Shown piece after piece: positions 15,792 through 23,718 of a stretch of 64,000 nt of DNA. This DNA comes from AG25 sp035604455 (GTDB taxonomy: Bacteria; Gemmatimonadota; Gemmatimonadetes; Gemmatimonadales; GWC2-71-9), in assembly GCA_035604455.1 (NCBI GenBank), contig DATNIM010000009.1, positions 62,001-126,000 of the forward strand, written 5' to 3'. A program made the translations under genes and the position numbers. The number at the start of each line of letters is the position of its first letter. Positions within the stretch are counted from its first letter, which is position 1. The notes beneath the pieces are model-generated. The model was not told the origin of the DNA, made no database searches, and saw nothing but the letters and a program-made list of their open reading frames with translations.

Positions 15792-18470
15792 TTAGGCGGC
15801 GTGGGCCGCGAAGATGCTCTGCAGGTCGAGCGCCGTCCGGGCATGCTGGCGAGCGCGGGGCGCGAAGGGTCCGCTCGGGTCGAGCCGCGTGACCTTCTCC
15901 CAGGCCGAGACCGCCTCACCGTAGCGCTGCAGGCGCCCGAGGGTGACACCGAGCTGAAAGAGGGCCTCGACGTGCTGCGGGTCGAATTTGAGGACCCGCC
16001 GGAACGCTTCGACCGCCGCGTCGGGGCGCTGCGCGTCGAGCAACGCGCGCCCGAGCAAGAGGAGTGCTTTGAACTCGTAGGGGTCCTGCTCGAGGAGCGT
16101 CACGAGCCGCGTGATGGCCTGCTGCACCCGCCCCGTGCGGCGGGAGAGATCGGCGAGCGCCAGGGCCGCCTCATAAAAGGTAGGGAGCACCTCGAGCGCG
16201 CGTTCGTAGGCCTGCCCGGCGGCGCCCCAGTCCTCCCTTGCCTCCTCCAGGCGCCCGAGGTCGAGCCACGCCTGCACGTACCCGGGATCGAGCTCAAGCG
16301 CCGCCTTGTAGGCCGCGTGGGCGCCCGTCCGGTCCCCGATCTTCAGCGCGACGTCCCCCTGGAGCCTGTGGAGGTCGGCCCGATTCGGGGCGCGGACCTG
16401 GGCGCGCTGGAGCGCGGTGAGCGCCCCGGCGGCGTCCCCCGCCGCGGCACGACCCTTGGCTACGGCGACGAGCGCGTCGACGTCGTCCGGCGTCAGCGTC
16501 ACGAGTTCCTCGGCGAGCGCGTGCGATTGGGCGACGCGCCCGAGCGCCAAGAGGGCCCGGACCTCGCCGAGGAGGGCGTCCGGCCGTTTGCCGTTCTGGA
16601 CGCGGGCCTCCTGGTAACGCTCCAGCGCCTCGCCGTGGAGGCCCCGCTTCGCGAAGGTGTCGCCGAGCAGCACGGCGGCATCGCCACGGTCGGCGCCGCG
16701 CTGGACCGCCCGGGTCGCCTCGGCGGCGGCGAGCTCCATCAGGCCCTTGCTCACGTAATCGCGGGCGAGCGCAAGTGGGTCTTCGCGCTCGGGGCGCGTG
16801 GGTTGCGCGGCGGGCGGCGCGAGCTCCTGGAAGATGTTGTCGAGCAGGCGCTGGTCGAAGGAGAAGCTCTCGCCGAGCGTCTCGGTCGGCACGTCGGCCG
16901 AGATCTCGGGCGCGATACCGATCGTGCTGCTCTCAAACTGGAGGTCGATCGCGAGCGCAAACTTCTGGGCGACGTAGTACGGATCGAGCTCAAGCGCGCG
17001 CTTGGTCGCGCGCAGGGCCCCTTCGTAGTCCCCAAGGTTCGAGAGCGTAAAGCTCAGGTTGTAATGCGCCCCCGCGTGGGCCGGGTCCGCCTCGACCGCG
17101 CGGACGAAGGCGTTGCGTGCGTCGGTGAAGCGCTTGAGCTCGACTAGCACGAGACCGACTCCGTTCCAGGCGGCCCCCGAGCGCGGATCGTCGCTCAGGA
17201 CCTGCCGGTAGGCCTCGAGCGCGAGCTGAAAGCGCCGCAACTGATAGAGGAGGAGCGCGAGGTTGAGCCGGGCCGGAGCGAAGCGACCCTGGAGCTGGAG
17301 GGCGGTGCGGAACGCGCCGATCGCGTCGTCAGAAGCCGTGCGGTGCGCGAGCAGGACGCCGAGGTTGTTCCAGGCGAGCGCGTACTTCGGATCGACCTCG
17401 GTCGCTCGCCGGTAGGACGCCTCCGCGTCCTCCGGGCGCCCGGCCTGGTGCAGCACGACCCCGCGCTCGTTCCAGAGTTTCGGGGCGTCGGGGAGCTCGC
17501 GCAGCAACGTCTCGTACAGCTCGAGCGCCGCGCCGAAATCGCGGCGCAGCAACTGCACCTCGGCCATCGCCTGCAGCGTCAGACGGCGGTCTTCGCCGCG
17601 CTCGAGGCCCAGGCGGTACTCGCGCAGCGCTTCGTTGTAGTAGCCCTTTTGGCGGAACGCGAGCCCGAGGTTGTAGTGGGCGAGCGCCTGGCCCTCCGCC
17701 TCGCTTGGGTCGGGCACGCGGACCTCGCGGCTCCGGCGCTCGGATTCCGCGCGTTCGATCGTGAGGTTCGTCTGCGCCCGCGCGAGCGGCGGGTTCAGCT
17801 GGATCGCGCGGCGTGAGGCCGCCCGGGCCTCGTCGTGGCGGCCCATGTCCCCGAGCACGAAGGCCATGAGGTAATGCGCGTTCGCATTGTCCGGACTCAG
17901 CTGCACGGCGCGCTCGAGCGCGGCGAGTGCCTCGGTGTTCAGGCCGCGGCTGTAATACGCCTCGGCGACGTAGAGCTGGACCACGCTGCTCTCCGGATCA
18001 CGCTCCGCCGCGCGGAGCAACCATTCGGTCGCCGCCTCGCCGCGCCCCCGGTTCTTTTCGGCCACGCCAAGCTGGATGATCGCCCCGATGTCGTCCGGCC
18101 GCCGCGCGAGGAGCTCCTCGAACTCGGTGATCGCCTCGGCGTGCTGGCCGAGGCTCGCGTAGGCCCGCGCCAGTTCCCAGCGCGCGTCGCGGTCGTCGGG
18201 AGCCTGGCGCAGCCGTTCGCCGAGCTCCGCCACGCGGCGATCGTAGTAGCCCGAGTCGCGGTAGGCGATCTCGAGGTTGCGCTGGGCGATCTGCATCTTG
18301 GGGTCAAGCTCGAGCGCGCGAGCCAACTCGGCGATCGCCTCGACCACCAGGCCGCGCCGGTAGTAGACCACACCCAGGTTGTTATGCGCGTCGGCGTCGG
18401 AGGGATCGATCCGGCGGGCGAACGATCGGAGTGCGGCAAGGTCGCGATCGGGAAGCGCCGGCGCCGTCAC
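15792..18470 (-). CDS. Large TPR scaffold protein
   Basis: 892 residues made almost wholly of TPR repeats; I estimate more than twenty. Many units show the canonical small residues (W/L, G/A, Y, A, P), e.g. ALAWNNLGVLLAHRTASDDA and AHYNLSFTLSNLGDYEGALR. No signal peptide or membrane helix, so cytoplasmic. Two repeat arrays are separated near residues 500-560 by a region rich in acidic and Pro residues. Sits between cheC and PATAN copy 2, with 3-nt spacing on each side. Presumed assembly platform. Confidence 0.83.
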   Translation of the reverse strand: MTAPALPDRDLAALRSFARRIDPSDADAHNNLGVVYYRRGLVVEAIAELARALELDPKMQIAQRNLEIAYRDSGYYDRRVAELGERLRQAPDDRDARWELARAYASLGQHAEAITEFEELLARRPDDIGAIIQLGVAEKNRGRGEAATEWLLRAAERDPESSVVQLYVAEAYYSRGLNTEALAALERAVQLSPDNANAHYLMAFVLGDMGRHDEARAASRRAIQLNPPLARAQTNLTIERAESERRSREVRVPDPSEAEGQALAHYNLGLAFRQKGYYNEALREYRLGLERGEDRRLTLQAMAEVQLLRRDFGAALELYETLLRELPDAPKLWNERGVVLHQAGRPEDAEASYRRATEVDPKYALAWNNLGVLLAHRTASDDAIGAFRTALQLQGRFAPARLNLALLLYQLRRFQLALEAYRQVLSDDPRSGAAWNGVGLVLVELKRFTDARNAFVRAVEADPAHAGAHYNLSFTLSNLGDYEGALRATKRALELDPYYVAQKFALAIDLQFESSTIGIAPEISADVPTETLGESFSFDQRLLDNIFQELAPPAAQPTRPEREDPLALARDYVSKGLMELAAAEATRAVQRGADRGDAAVLLGDTFAKRGLHGEALERYQEARVQNGKRPDALLGEVRALLALGRVAQSHALAEELVTLTPDDVDALVAVAKGRAAAGDAAGALTALQRAQVRAPNRADLHRLQGDVALKIGDRTGAHAAYKAALELDPGYVQAWLDLGRLEEAREDWGAAGQAYERALEVLPTFYEAALALADLSRRTGRVQQAITRLVTLLEQDPYEFKALLLLGRALLDAQRPDAAVEAFRRVLKFDPQHVEALFQLGVTLGRLQRYGEAVSAWEKVTRLDPSGPFAPRARQHARTALDLQSIFAAHAA

Positions 18471-18473
18471 GGC

Positions 18474-19088
18474 TCAGCTCAAGCGAATGGCGTCGAAGAT
18501 GGCCTGGAGCGACGCCAGGTCGGGTAGCAGGAGGAAATGGCCGCGGAGTCCCTCGTCGTCGAGGTTGAAGGCGGTCTCGACGCACAACACGTAGTCGCGG
18601 TCGTGCCCGAAGTTCAGGCACGCAGTCGTGAGCACTGCGCCGCACAGGTCGACGACCAAACTCGGCACCGACGGCAGCAAGAGCATCCCCATGAAGTCCG
18701 AGAGCGCGTTCATATAGGCGCCCGCCAGGATGTTCCCCGCCTCCTTCAAGCAGGACTGTTCCAGGGCGTCGTAGCTCGTCGTGGCGCCTGCCGGCCGCCG
18801 CAACAGGATGTCGCACAGCCGCCGCCCGACGGCCTCGGGGAACAAGAGCAGCGTGCGACCCGTCAGGTCGCCGAGCATGTGCATGAGCACCGCCGCAACC
18901 ACGTCCTGCGGATGCCCGAGCAGCTCGGGTACTTCCTCGAGCGGTGCGACCGCGATCTGCGGCACGCTGATCATGATGCGCCGGTTCGTCATCTGCGAAA
19001 GGGCGGTCGCCGCGTGCCCAGCACCGATGTTGGCGACTTCGCGCAGCGCGTCGAGCTGCAGGGCCTTGAGGTCTCGGATGTCCGGCAT
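18474..19088 (-). CDS. cheC: CheY-P phosphatase CheC
   Basis: Two half-sites typical of CheC/CheX/FliY are visible: REVANIGAGHAATALSQM (Glu and Asn near the N-terminus) and CLKEAGNILAGAYMNAL, about 100 residues later. Both retain the E-x3-N pairs that dephosphorylate CheY-P. Length 204 residues. With CheD at 7429-7926 this gives the CheC-CheD feedback known from Bacillus and Thermotoga. Gap to cheA only 10 nt. Confidence 0.93.
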   Translation of the reverse strand: MPDIRDLKALQLDALREVANIGAGHAATALSQMTNRRIMISVPQIAVAPLEEVPELLGHPQDVVAAVLMHMLGDLTGRTLLLFPEAVGRRLCDILLRRPAGATTSYDALEQSCLKEAGNILAGAYMNALSDFMGMLLLPSVPSLVVDLCGAVLTTACLNFGHDRDYVLCVETAFNLDDEGLRGHFLLLPDLASLQAIFDAIRLS

Positions 19089-19098
19089 CGCGCCTCTC

Positions 19099-20985
19099 CT
19101 AGACCAGCTCGCCCGCGTCGAGGATCAGCGCAGGCAGGCCATCGCTCATGATCGTGGCCCCGCTGAAGAGCGCCAGGGTGCCCTGGGGCGTGTCGAAGCT
19201 CTTCACCACGATCTCCTGCTGGCCGAGCATCGCGTCCACGACGACCCCCGCGCGCCGCTCGCCCATCTCGAGCACGATGATCGGCCGCCGCGGCGGGGCG
19301 CCTTCCTCGCCGACGTCGAGCAGGCGGCGGAGCGGCACGAGCGGCACGACCCGATCGCGCAACACGATCGCGTCGCGCCCCTCAACGGTCGTCCGCGGCG
19401 CCTGGCTGAACTCGACGGTTTCCGACACGTACGTCAGCGGCAAGGCGTAGCGCTCGGAACCCACGCTCGTGATCAGCGCACGCACGATGGCGAGCGTGAC
19501 GGGGAGCCGCAACACGAACGTCGTACCGGCTCCGAGCTCGGACCGCACCTCCACGGTGCCCCCGAGCGCGCGGACCCGCGTCAGGGCGACGTCGATCCCG
19601 ACACCCCGGCCGGACACGCTGGTCACCGTCGTGGCCGTCGTGAACCCGGGCCGCGCGAGCACGCGCAGCAGCTGGTCGTTGGTCAGCGACTCGGTGTGCG
19701 GCTCGACCAGGCCGTCGCGTTTGGCGATCGCGAGGACACGGGCGCGGTCGATCCCCCGCCCGTCATCGCTGATGGTGATCGTCACACGGCTGCGCTCGCG
19801 CGCGGCCGCGAGCACCACCTCGCCTTCGGGCTTCTTACCAGCGGCACGGCGCTCGTCCGGCGGCTCGATCCCGTGGTCCACCGCGTTGCGGAGGAGATGC
19901 ACCAGGGGATCACCGAGTTCGTCGAGGATCGCGCGGTCGAGCTCGATCTCCTTCCCCTCGACCCGGAGCGCGACTTGCTTGCCGAGCTCGCGCGCGCTGT
20001 CGCGCACGAGACGGGGGAAGCGGTCGAAGACCTGCCACACCGGCGTCATCCGTGCTTCGACAATCTCCCCTTGCAGTTCGGTCGAGAGCCGTGAGATGTG
20101 GGAGGCGAGGTCATCGAGCGCCGCGTCATGGCGGGCGCCGGCGAGCTCGTCCAGACGGCCCCGCGCCGTGAGCAGCTCGCCGATCAGGTTCATCAGCGTG
20201 TCGAGGCGGCGCAGGTCGACCCGGATATGGCGGGTCGGGCCGCTGCCCGCGTCCGGGGTCGCCTCGGCGCGGCGAAGCTCGTCCTCGGGCAGCGCAACCT
20301 GGTCGACGTCTCCCGCGCTCATGACGGCGGCCACGATGTCCGCCGCGGCGGCGTCTGAGACCAGGCGGAAGCTGAACCGGCCGTCGAAGTCCTCGACCTC
20401 GAAGGCGGTGAGCGGGGGAGAGACGCTGTGGATCCGCCCGAGGCGCTCGACCTTGCGGAGGGCGACGAGCGCCCGGCCGCCCTTCAGAGCCGCTTCGGCG
20501 CGGAGCGCCACCTGCACGAGCCGGCCAGCCGCCGCACGCTCGGGCACGGGCGAGCTCGCGGGCTCGGGCACGGCCGAGCTCGTGGGCTCGGGCACGGCCG
20601 GGCCAGCCCGCGGGGCCGCCCGCTCGAGCTCGCCCAGGAGTTCGGCCACGTCGAGCTCCCGCTCGCGGCCCGCCGCCGAGAGGGCCACCGCCCGTTCGAG
20701 CGCGTCGACCGTTCGGAACAGGAGCTCGAGCAGGGCGTCGGTCGGCCGTCGTCCCCTGTGGCGCAAGGGCTCGAGGAGACTCTCCGCCCGATGGGCGAGG
20801 TCCGCGACCGCCGCATAGCCCATCGTGCCGGCCATGCCCTTGATCGTGTGAAAGGCGCGAAACAGGCCGTCGACCGGACCGCGGGCGGCCGGGTCGCGTT
20901 CCCACTCGAGCAGCAACTGGTTGCAGCTGCTGAGATGCTCTCGGCTCTCGGCGAGAAACAGCTCGGCGTACTGCGAGAGGTCCAT
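19099..20985 (-). CDS. cheA: Chemotaxis histidine kinase CheA
   Basis: Order: HPt domain (phospho-accepting His46 in RAFHTIKG), a short low-complexity linker with an 8-residue repeat, dimerisation region, then the HATPase with N-box HLLRNAVDHGIEPPDE, DDGRGID and GRGVGID. A C-terminal CheW-like regulatory domain ends the protein. No clear CheY-binding P2 domain is seen; a region around residues 190-240 may replace it. 628 residues. The start overlaps the cheY stop by one base (TAATG). It phosphorylates CheY and CheB. Confidence 0.95.
   Translation of the reverse strand: MDLSQYAELFLAESREHLSSCNQLLLEWERDPAARGPVDGLFRAFHTIKGMAGTMGYAAVADLAHRAESLLEPLRHRGRRPTDALLELLFRTVDALERAVALSAAGRERELDVAELLGELERAAPRAGPAVPEPTSSAVPEPASSPVPERAAAGRLVQVALRAEAALKGGRALVALRKVERLGRIHSVSPPLTAFEVEDFDGRFSFRLVSDAAAADIVAAVMSAGDVDQVALPEDELRRAEATPDAGSGPTRHIRVDLRRLDTLMNLIGELLTARGRLDELAGARHDAALDDLASHISRLSTELQGEIVEARMTPVWQVFDRFPRLVRDSARELGKQVALRVEGKEIELDRAILDELGDPLVHLLRNAVDHGIEPPDERRAAGKKPEGEVVLAAARERSRVTITISDDGRGIDRARVLAIAKRDGLVEPHTESLTNDQLLRVLARPGFTTATTVTSVSGRGVGIDVALTRVRALGGTVEVRSELGAGTTFVLRLPVTLAIVRALITSVGSERYALPLTYVSETVEFSQAPRTTVEGRDAIVLRDRVVPLVPLRRLLDVGEEGAPPRRPIIVLEMGERRAGVVVDAMLGQQEIVVKSFDTPQGTLALFSGATIMSDGLPALILDAGELV
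20538..20605 (-). repeat. 24-nt tandem repeat inside cheA linker
   Basis: Nearly three copies of a 24-bp unit (gctcgggcacgg followed by about 12 varying bases) start at 20538, 20562 and 20586. They encode VPEPxSS-type 8-residue repeats in the flexible linker after the HPt domain. In-frame repeats like this can change copy number without breaking the reading frame. Confidence 0.85.
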
Positions 20986-21347
20986 TAGCCGAGCACTCGC
21001 TGCACGGCCTCGAGCACTCGCGAAGGTTGGAACGGCTTGACGACGAAGTCCTTGGCGCCCGCCTGAATGGCTTCCACCACGAGCGCCTGCTGGCCCATGG
21101 CGCTGCACATCAGGATCTTCGCGTCGGGGTCCTGCTTGACGATCTCGCGGACCGCGTCGATCCCGCCCATGTCGGGCATGACGATGTCCATCGTGACCAG
21201 CTCGGGCTTCAGCTGGCGGTACTTCGCGACCGCCTGGGAGCCGGTCTCCGCCTCCCCGACCACCTCGAAGCCCGCCTGCGTGAGGATGTCGCTGATCATC
21301 GTCCGCATGAAGATGGCGTCGTCGCAGACGAGGACCGTGTGGCTCAC
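20985..21347 (-). CDS. cheY: Chemotaxis response regulator CheY
   Basis: Stand-alone receiver domain of 120 residues with the acidic pair VLVCDDAIFMR, phospho-acceptor Asp54 in TMDIVMPDMGG, the switch region MCSAMGQQALV and the conserved Lys in VKPF. Its direct partners are encoded either side (cheA, cheW). Whether the output is a flagellar motor, type IV pili or the MglA GTPase cannot be told from the window; no flagellar or pilus gene is present. Confidence 0.95.
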   Translation of the reverse strand: MSHTVLVCDDAIFMRTMISDILTQAGFEVVGEAETGSQAVAKYRQLKPELVTMDIVMPDMGGIDAVREIVKQDPDAKILMCSAMGQQALVVEAIQAGAKDFVVKPFQPSRVLEAVQRVLG

Positions 21348-21356
21348 ACACCCTCC

Positions 21357-21800
21357 CTAGGAGGTGAACATCGGGGCTAGCAACGCGTCGGTGTCGAGGA
21401 CCACGAAGAGCTGCCCGGCACGCCGGCCGACGGCTCGCACGAGCGTCGCATCGATGCCGGCCAGGGCGAGCCCAGGTTCGAGCGTCGCGCCAGCCACCGA
21501 GAGGAGGTCGATCACTTCGTCGACCGCCAAGCCGACCACCCGCCGGCCCGCGAGCTCGAGAAGAATCGTGGTCCCGTCCGGCTGGTCGGTCTCGGGCCGG
21601 GGCTGCTTGAGCGCCCGCCACCCAGCCACGACCGTGACCAGACTCCCGCGCACGTTCGCAAGACCCGAGATCACAGGGGGCGCACCCGGAATCCGCGTCA
21701 GCACGAGGCGCGGGAGGATCTCGCGCACGATCGCCGCATCGGCCGCGCAGGCGAGCGTGCCCACCCGGAAGACAAGCAGCCGGACGATCTCGTCACTCAT
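21357..21800 (-). CDS. CheW-type coupling protein (copy 3)
   Basis: 147 residues: VRLLVFRVGTLACAADAAIVREIL, then ISGLANVRGSLVTVVAGWRAL and VVGLAVDEVIDLL fit the CheW fold. It is the first gene of the signalling block and its ATG overlaps the rluD stop by a few bases, so it is read as a continuation of the housekeeping operon. Differs clearly from the two CheW proteins at 5468-6357. Confidence 0.88.
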   Translation of the reverse strand: MSDEIVRLLVFRVGTLACAADAAIVREILPRLVLTRIPGAPPVISGLANVRGSLVTVVAGWRALKQPRPETDQPDGTTILLELAGRRVVGLAVDEVIDLLSVAGATLEPGLALAGIDATLVRAVGRRAGQLFVVLDTDALLAPMFTS

Positions 21801-22809
21801 CCGACGCGAAGAACCCAAAATACTGCAAGGGGTTGCGCTGAGCAAGCAAGTTCGTGTCCTCAGCCGCCGCGGCGAGGGTGGGCAGGAGGCCGGCCGGCCA
21901 TTCCGAGCGCAGCGAAATGAGAGCGCCCGTCACGGGGTGTGCAAACCGCAACTCCGCCGCGTGCAACGCCTGGCGGGGGGCAAGCACCTCGATCCGCTCG
22001 GCGGCCTGGCGTTTGGACGGCGTCACCCCGCGGCTGCCGCCGAGCGCGTATTCCCGGTCGCCCACGACGGGGTGGCCGACGTGCGCGAGGTGCACACGGA
22101 TCTGGTGGGTGCGGCCCGTGTCGAGCTCGAGGCGGAGCAAGTCCACGTGGGCAAAGCGCGCGACGACCGTGGCGTGGGTCACGGCATGGCGCCCGCCGGC
22201 GAGCACCGTCATGCGCTGGCGGTCCTGGGGGTGCCGCGTAATCGGCGCATCGATCGTCACCGGGCTGGACGCGAGATGGCCCCAGGCAAGCGCCGCGTAC
22301 ACCCGCTCGATGTGGCGCTGCTCGAGCGCCCGAGCGAGCCGGCGATGGGCGAGCTCGGTCTTGGCAATGAGAAGCAGGCCCGAGGTGTCGCGGTCCAGGC
22401 GGTGGACGATCCCGGGCCGTCCCTCGCCCGTCCCCTGGGCGAGCTCGGTGCCCCGCCCCATGAGGACGTTGACCAGCGTGTCGTCCCAGTGGCCCGGGCC
22501 GGGATGCACGACTAGCCCGGCCGGCTTGTCGATGACCGCGAGGTGTTCGTCCTCGTAGGCGAAGTCGAGCTCGCGGTGAGCGGGCGCGTATGTCCGGGGA
22601 GGAGCTTCTTCGGGCAACGTGACGGTGACCACCGTCCCGGCCCGGAGCTGAGCGGACGCCCGCAGGGGTCGCCCGTCTGCCACGACGCACTTCTCGGCCA
22701 CGAGGCGGGCCGCGGCGGTGCGCGATAGCGAGAGTTGTTCGGCGAGGTACCGATCCAGGCGCTCGGTCTCAGGCACGGCCACACAGAAGGTGACCACGGT
22801 CCCGCTCAC
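21793..22809 (-). CDS. rluD: RluD-family 23S rRNA pseudouridine synthase
   Basis: An N-terminal S4 domain (RLDRYLAEQLSLSRTAAARL) precedes the RsuA/RluA catalytic domain with HRLDRDTSGLLLIAKT, where the Asp is the catalytic nucleophile, and GRTHQIRVHLAHVGHPVVGD. RluD makes pseudouridines in helix 69 of 23S rRNA. The lspA-rluD order is common in bacteria. Start is a GTG in a GTGA overlap with lspA. 338 residues. Confidence 0.92.
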   Translation of the reverse strand: MSGTVVTFCVAVPETERLDRYLAEQLSLSRTAAARLVAEKCVVADGRPLRASAQLRAGTVVTVTLPEEAPPRTYAPAHRELDFAYEDEHLAVIDKPAGLVVHPGPGHWDDTLVNVLMGRGTELAQGTGEGRPGIVHRLDRDTSGLLLIAKTELAHRRLARALEQRHIERVYAALAWGHLASSPVTIDAPITRHPQDRQRMTVLAGGRHAVTHATVVARFAHVDLLRLELDTGRTHQIRVHLAHVGHPVVGDREYALGGSRGVTPSKRQAAERIEVLAPRQALHAAELRFAHPVTGALISLRSEWPAGLLPTLAAAAEDTNLLAQRNPLQYFGFFASDE

Positions 22810-23318
22810 GGCCCCGTGACCTGCGCCTCCTTCTCATCGTGCTCCCGACCCTCGAGCCAGAGCGAAATGGCGAGCACGACGGCCCCGACGGTGATGGCCG
22901 AGTCGGCCACATTGAACGTCGGCCAGCGCGCCGACCCGATCCCCACGTCGACGAAGTCCACGACGCCCATCGCGCTCCGCACGCGGTCGATCACGTTCCC
23001 GACGGCGCCGGCGCAGACGAGCGCGAGGGCCACGATGCGGACGCGGTCGCCCGGGCGGGTCGAGCGGACCATGGACCCGAGGACGGCGAGCGCGACGAGG
23101 GCGAGGCCGAAGAAGATCCACCGCGAGTACTCGCCGATGCACAGTCCGAACGCGGCGCACTGGTTGTAGACGAGCCGGAGCTGCACGACGTCGCCCACCA
23201 CCCGGATCGGGACGCGCCGCGCGAGGTGGTTCTCGGCGAGGAGCTTCGTGACGACGTCCGCCACGACCACCGCCGCGGCCGTCGACCAGAACAGGCGGCG
23301 CTCAGCGACGCTTGCCAT
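22806..23318 (-). CDS. lspA: Lipoprotein signal peptidase (SPase II)
   Basis: Four membrane helices and the two catalytic aspartate motifs, GNVIDRVRSAMGVVDFVDV and FNVADSAITVG, are present. The first family motif reads NQCAAFG, with Cys where Gly is usual. LspA cleaves the signal peptide of diacylglyceryl prolipoproteins; at least two lipoproteins are encoded in this window. Overlaps the DksA-like gene by 17 nt. 170 residues, normal length. Confidence 0.94.
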   Translation of the reverse strand: MASVAERRLFWSTAAAVVVADVVTKLLAENHLARRVPIRVVGDVVQLRLVYNQCAAFGLCIGEYSRWIFFGLALVALAVLGSMVRSTRPGDRVRIVALALVCAGAVGNVIDRVRSAMGVVDFVDVGIGSARWPTFNVADSAITVGAVVLAISLWLEGREHDEKEAQVTGP

Positions 23319-23718
23319 CCTCTTCCTTCGCCTTGCACCGGATGCAGAGCCGGGCGTGCGGCAGCGCGTCGAGTCGCTCGAACGTGATGTCCTCGCCGCA
23401 CTGTTCGCATTTCCCGAACTTCTCCGGCGCCTGATAGAGGCGCCGCAGCGCCTGGTTCACGTGCCACAAGTAGCGGCCTTCCTGGGAGGCGAACAGGAAC
23501 GCCTTCTCGCGCTCCATCGCATCGGTGCCCTGGTCCGCCATGTGGAAGGAGTAACTCGAGAGATCGCCATCGGAGGCCTGGAGGCTCGAATTGAAGGACT
23601 CGTCATAATAGCCGAGCTCCTTTTGGACGCGGGCGCGCTCTTCCAGGAGTCGCTTCTCGAGGTGGGCGAGCTGCTTCTTGCCCAGCCCTTTGCTCTTCAC
23701 CTTCGATTTCATCGGCAT
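23302..23718 (-). CDS. DksA/TraR-type C4 zinc-finger protein
   Basis: A Lys-rich N-terminus and an alpha-helical coiled coil are followed by the C4 zinc finger CEQCGEDITFERLDALPHA...CIRC. The 138-residue length and layout match DksA/TraR proteins that enter the RNA polymerase secondary channel. The acidic coiled-coil tip is not obviously DksA-like (ASDGDLSSYS), so it may be a general DksA-like regulator and not the ppGpp partner. Lies between ileS and lspA, as in several other phyla. Start at TAATG junction. Confidence 0.85.
   Translation of the reverse strand: MPMKSKVKSKGLGKKQLAHLEKRLLEERARVQKELGYYDESFNSSLQASDGDLSSYSFHMADQGTDAMEREKAFLFASQEGRYLWHVNQALRRLYQAPEKFGKCEQCGEDITFERLDALPHARLCIRCKAKEEDGKRR

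Noticed and set aside
14796..17147. Long plus-strand open frame (about 780 codons) opposite TPR and PATAN genes
   Set aside because: Antisense to clear TPR proteins; its length comes from GC-rich codon bias and it resembles no protein.
20538..20605. Possible CRISPR-like or regulatory repeat
   Set aside because: Only about three contiguous 24-bp units with no spacers, in frame within the cheA linker; it is a coding repeat.
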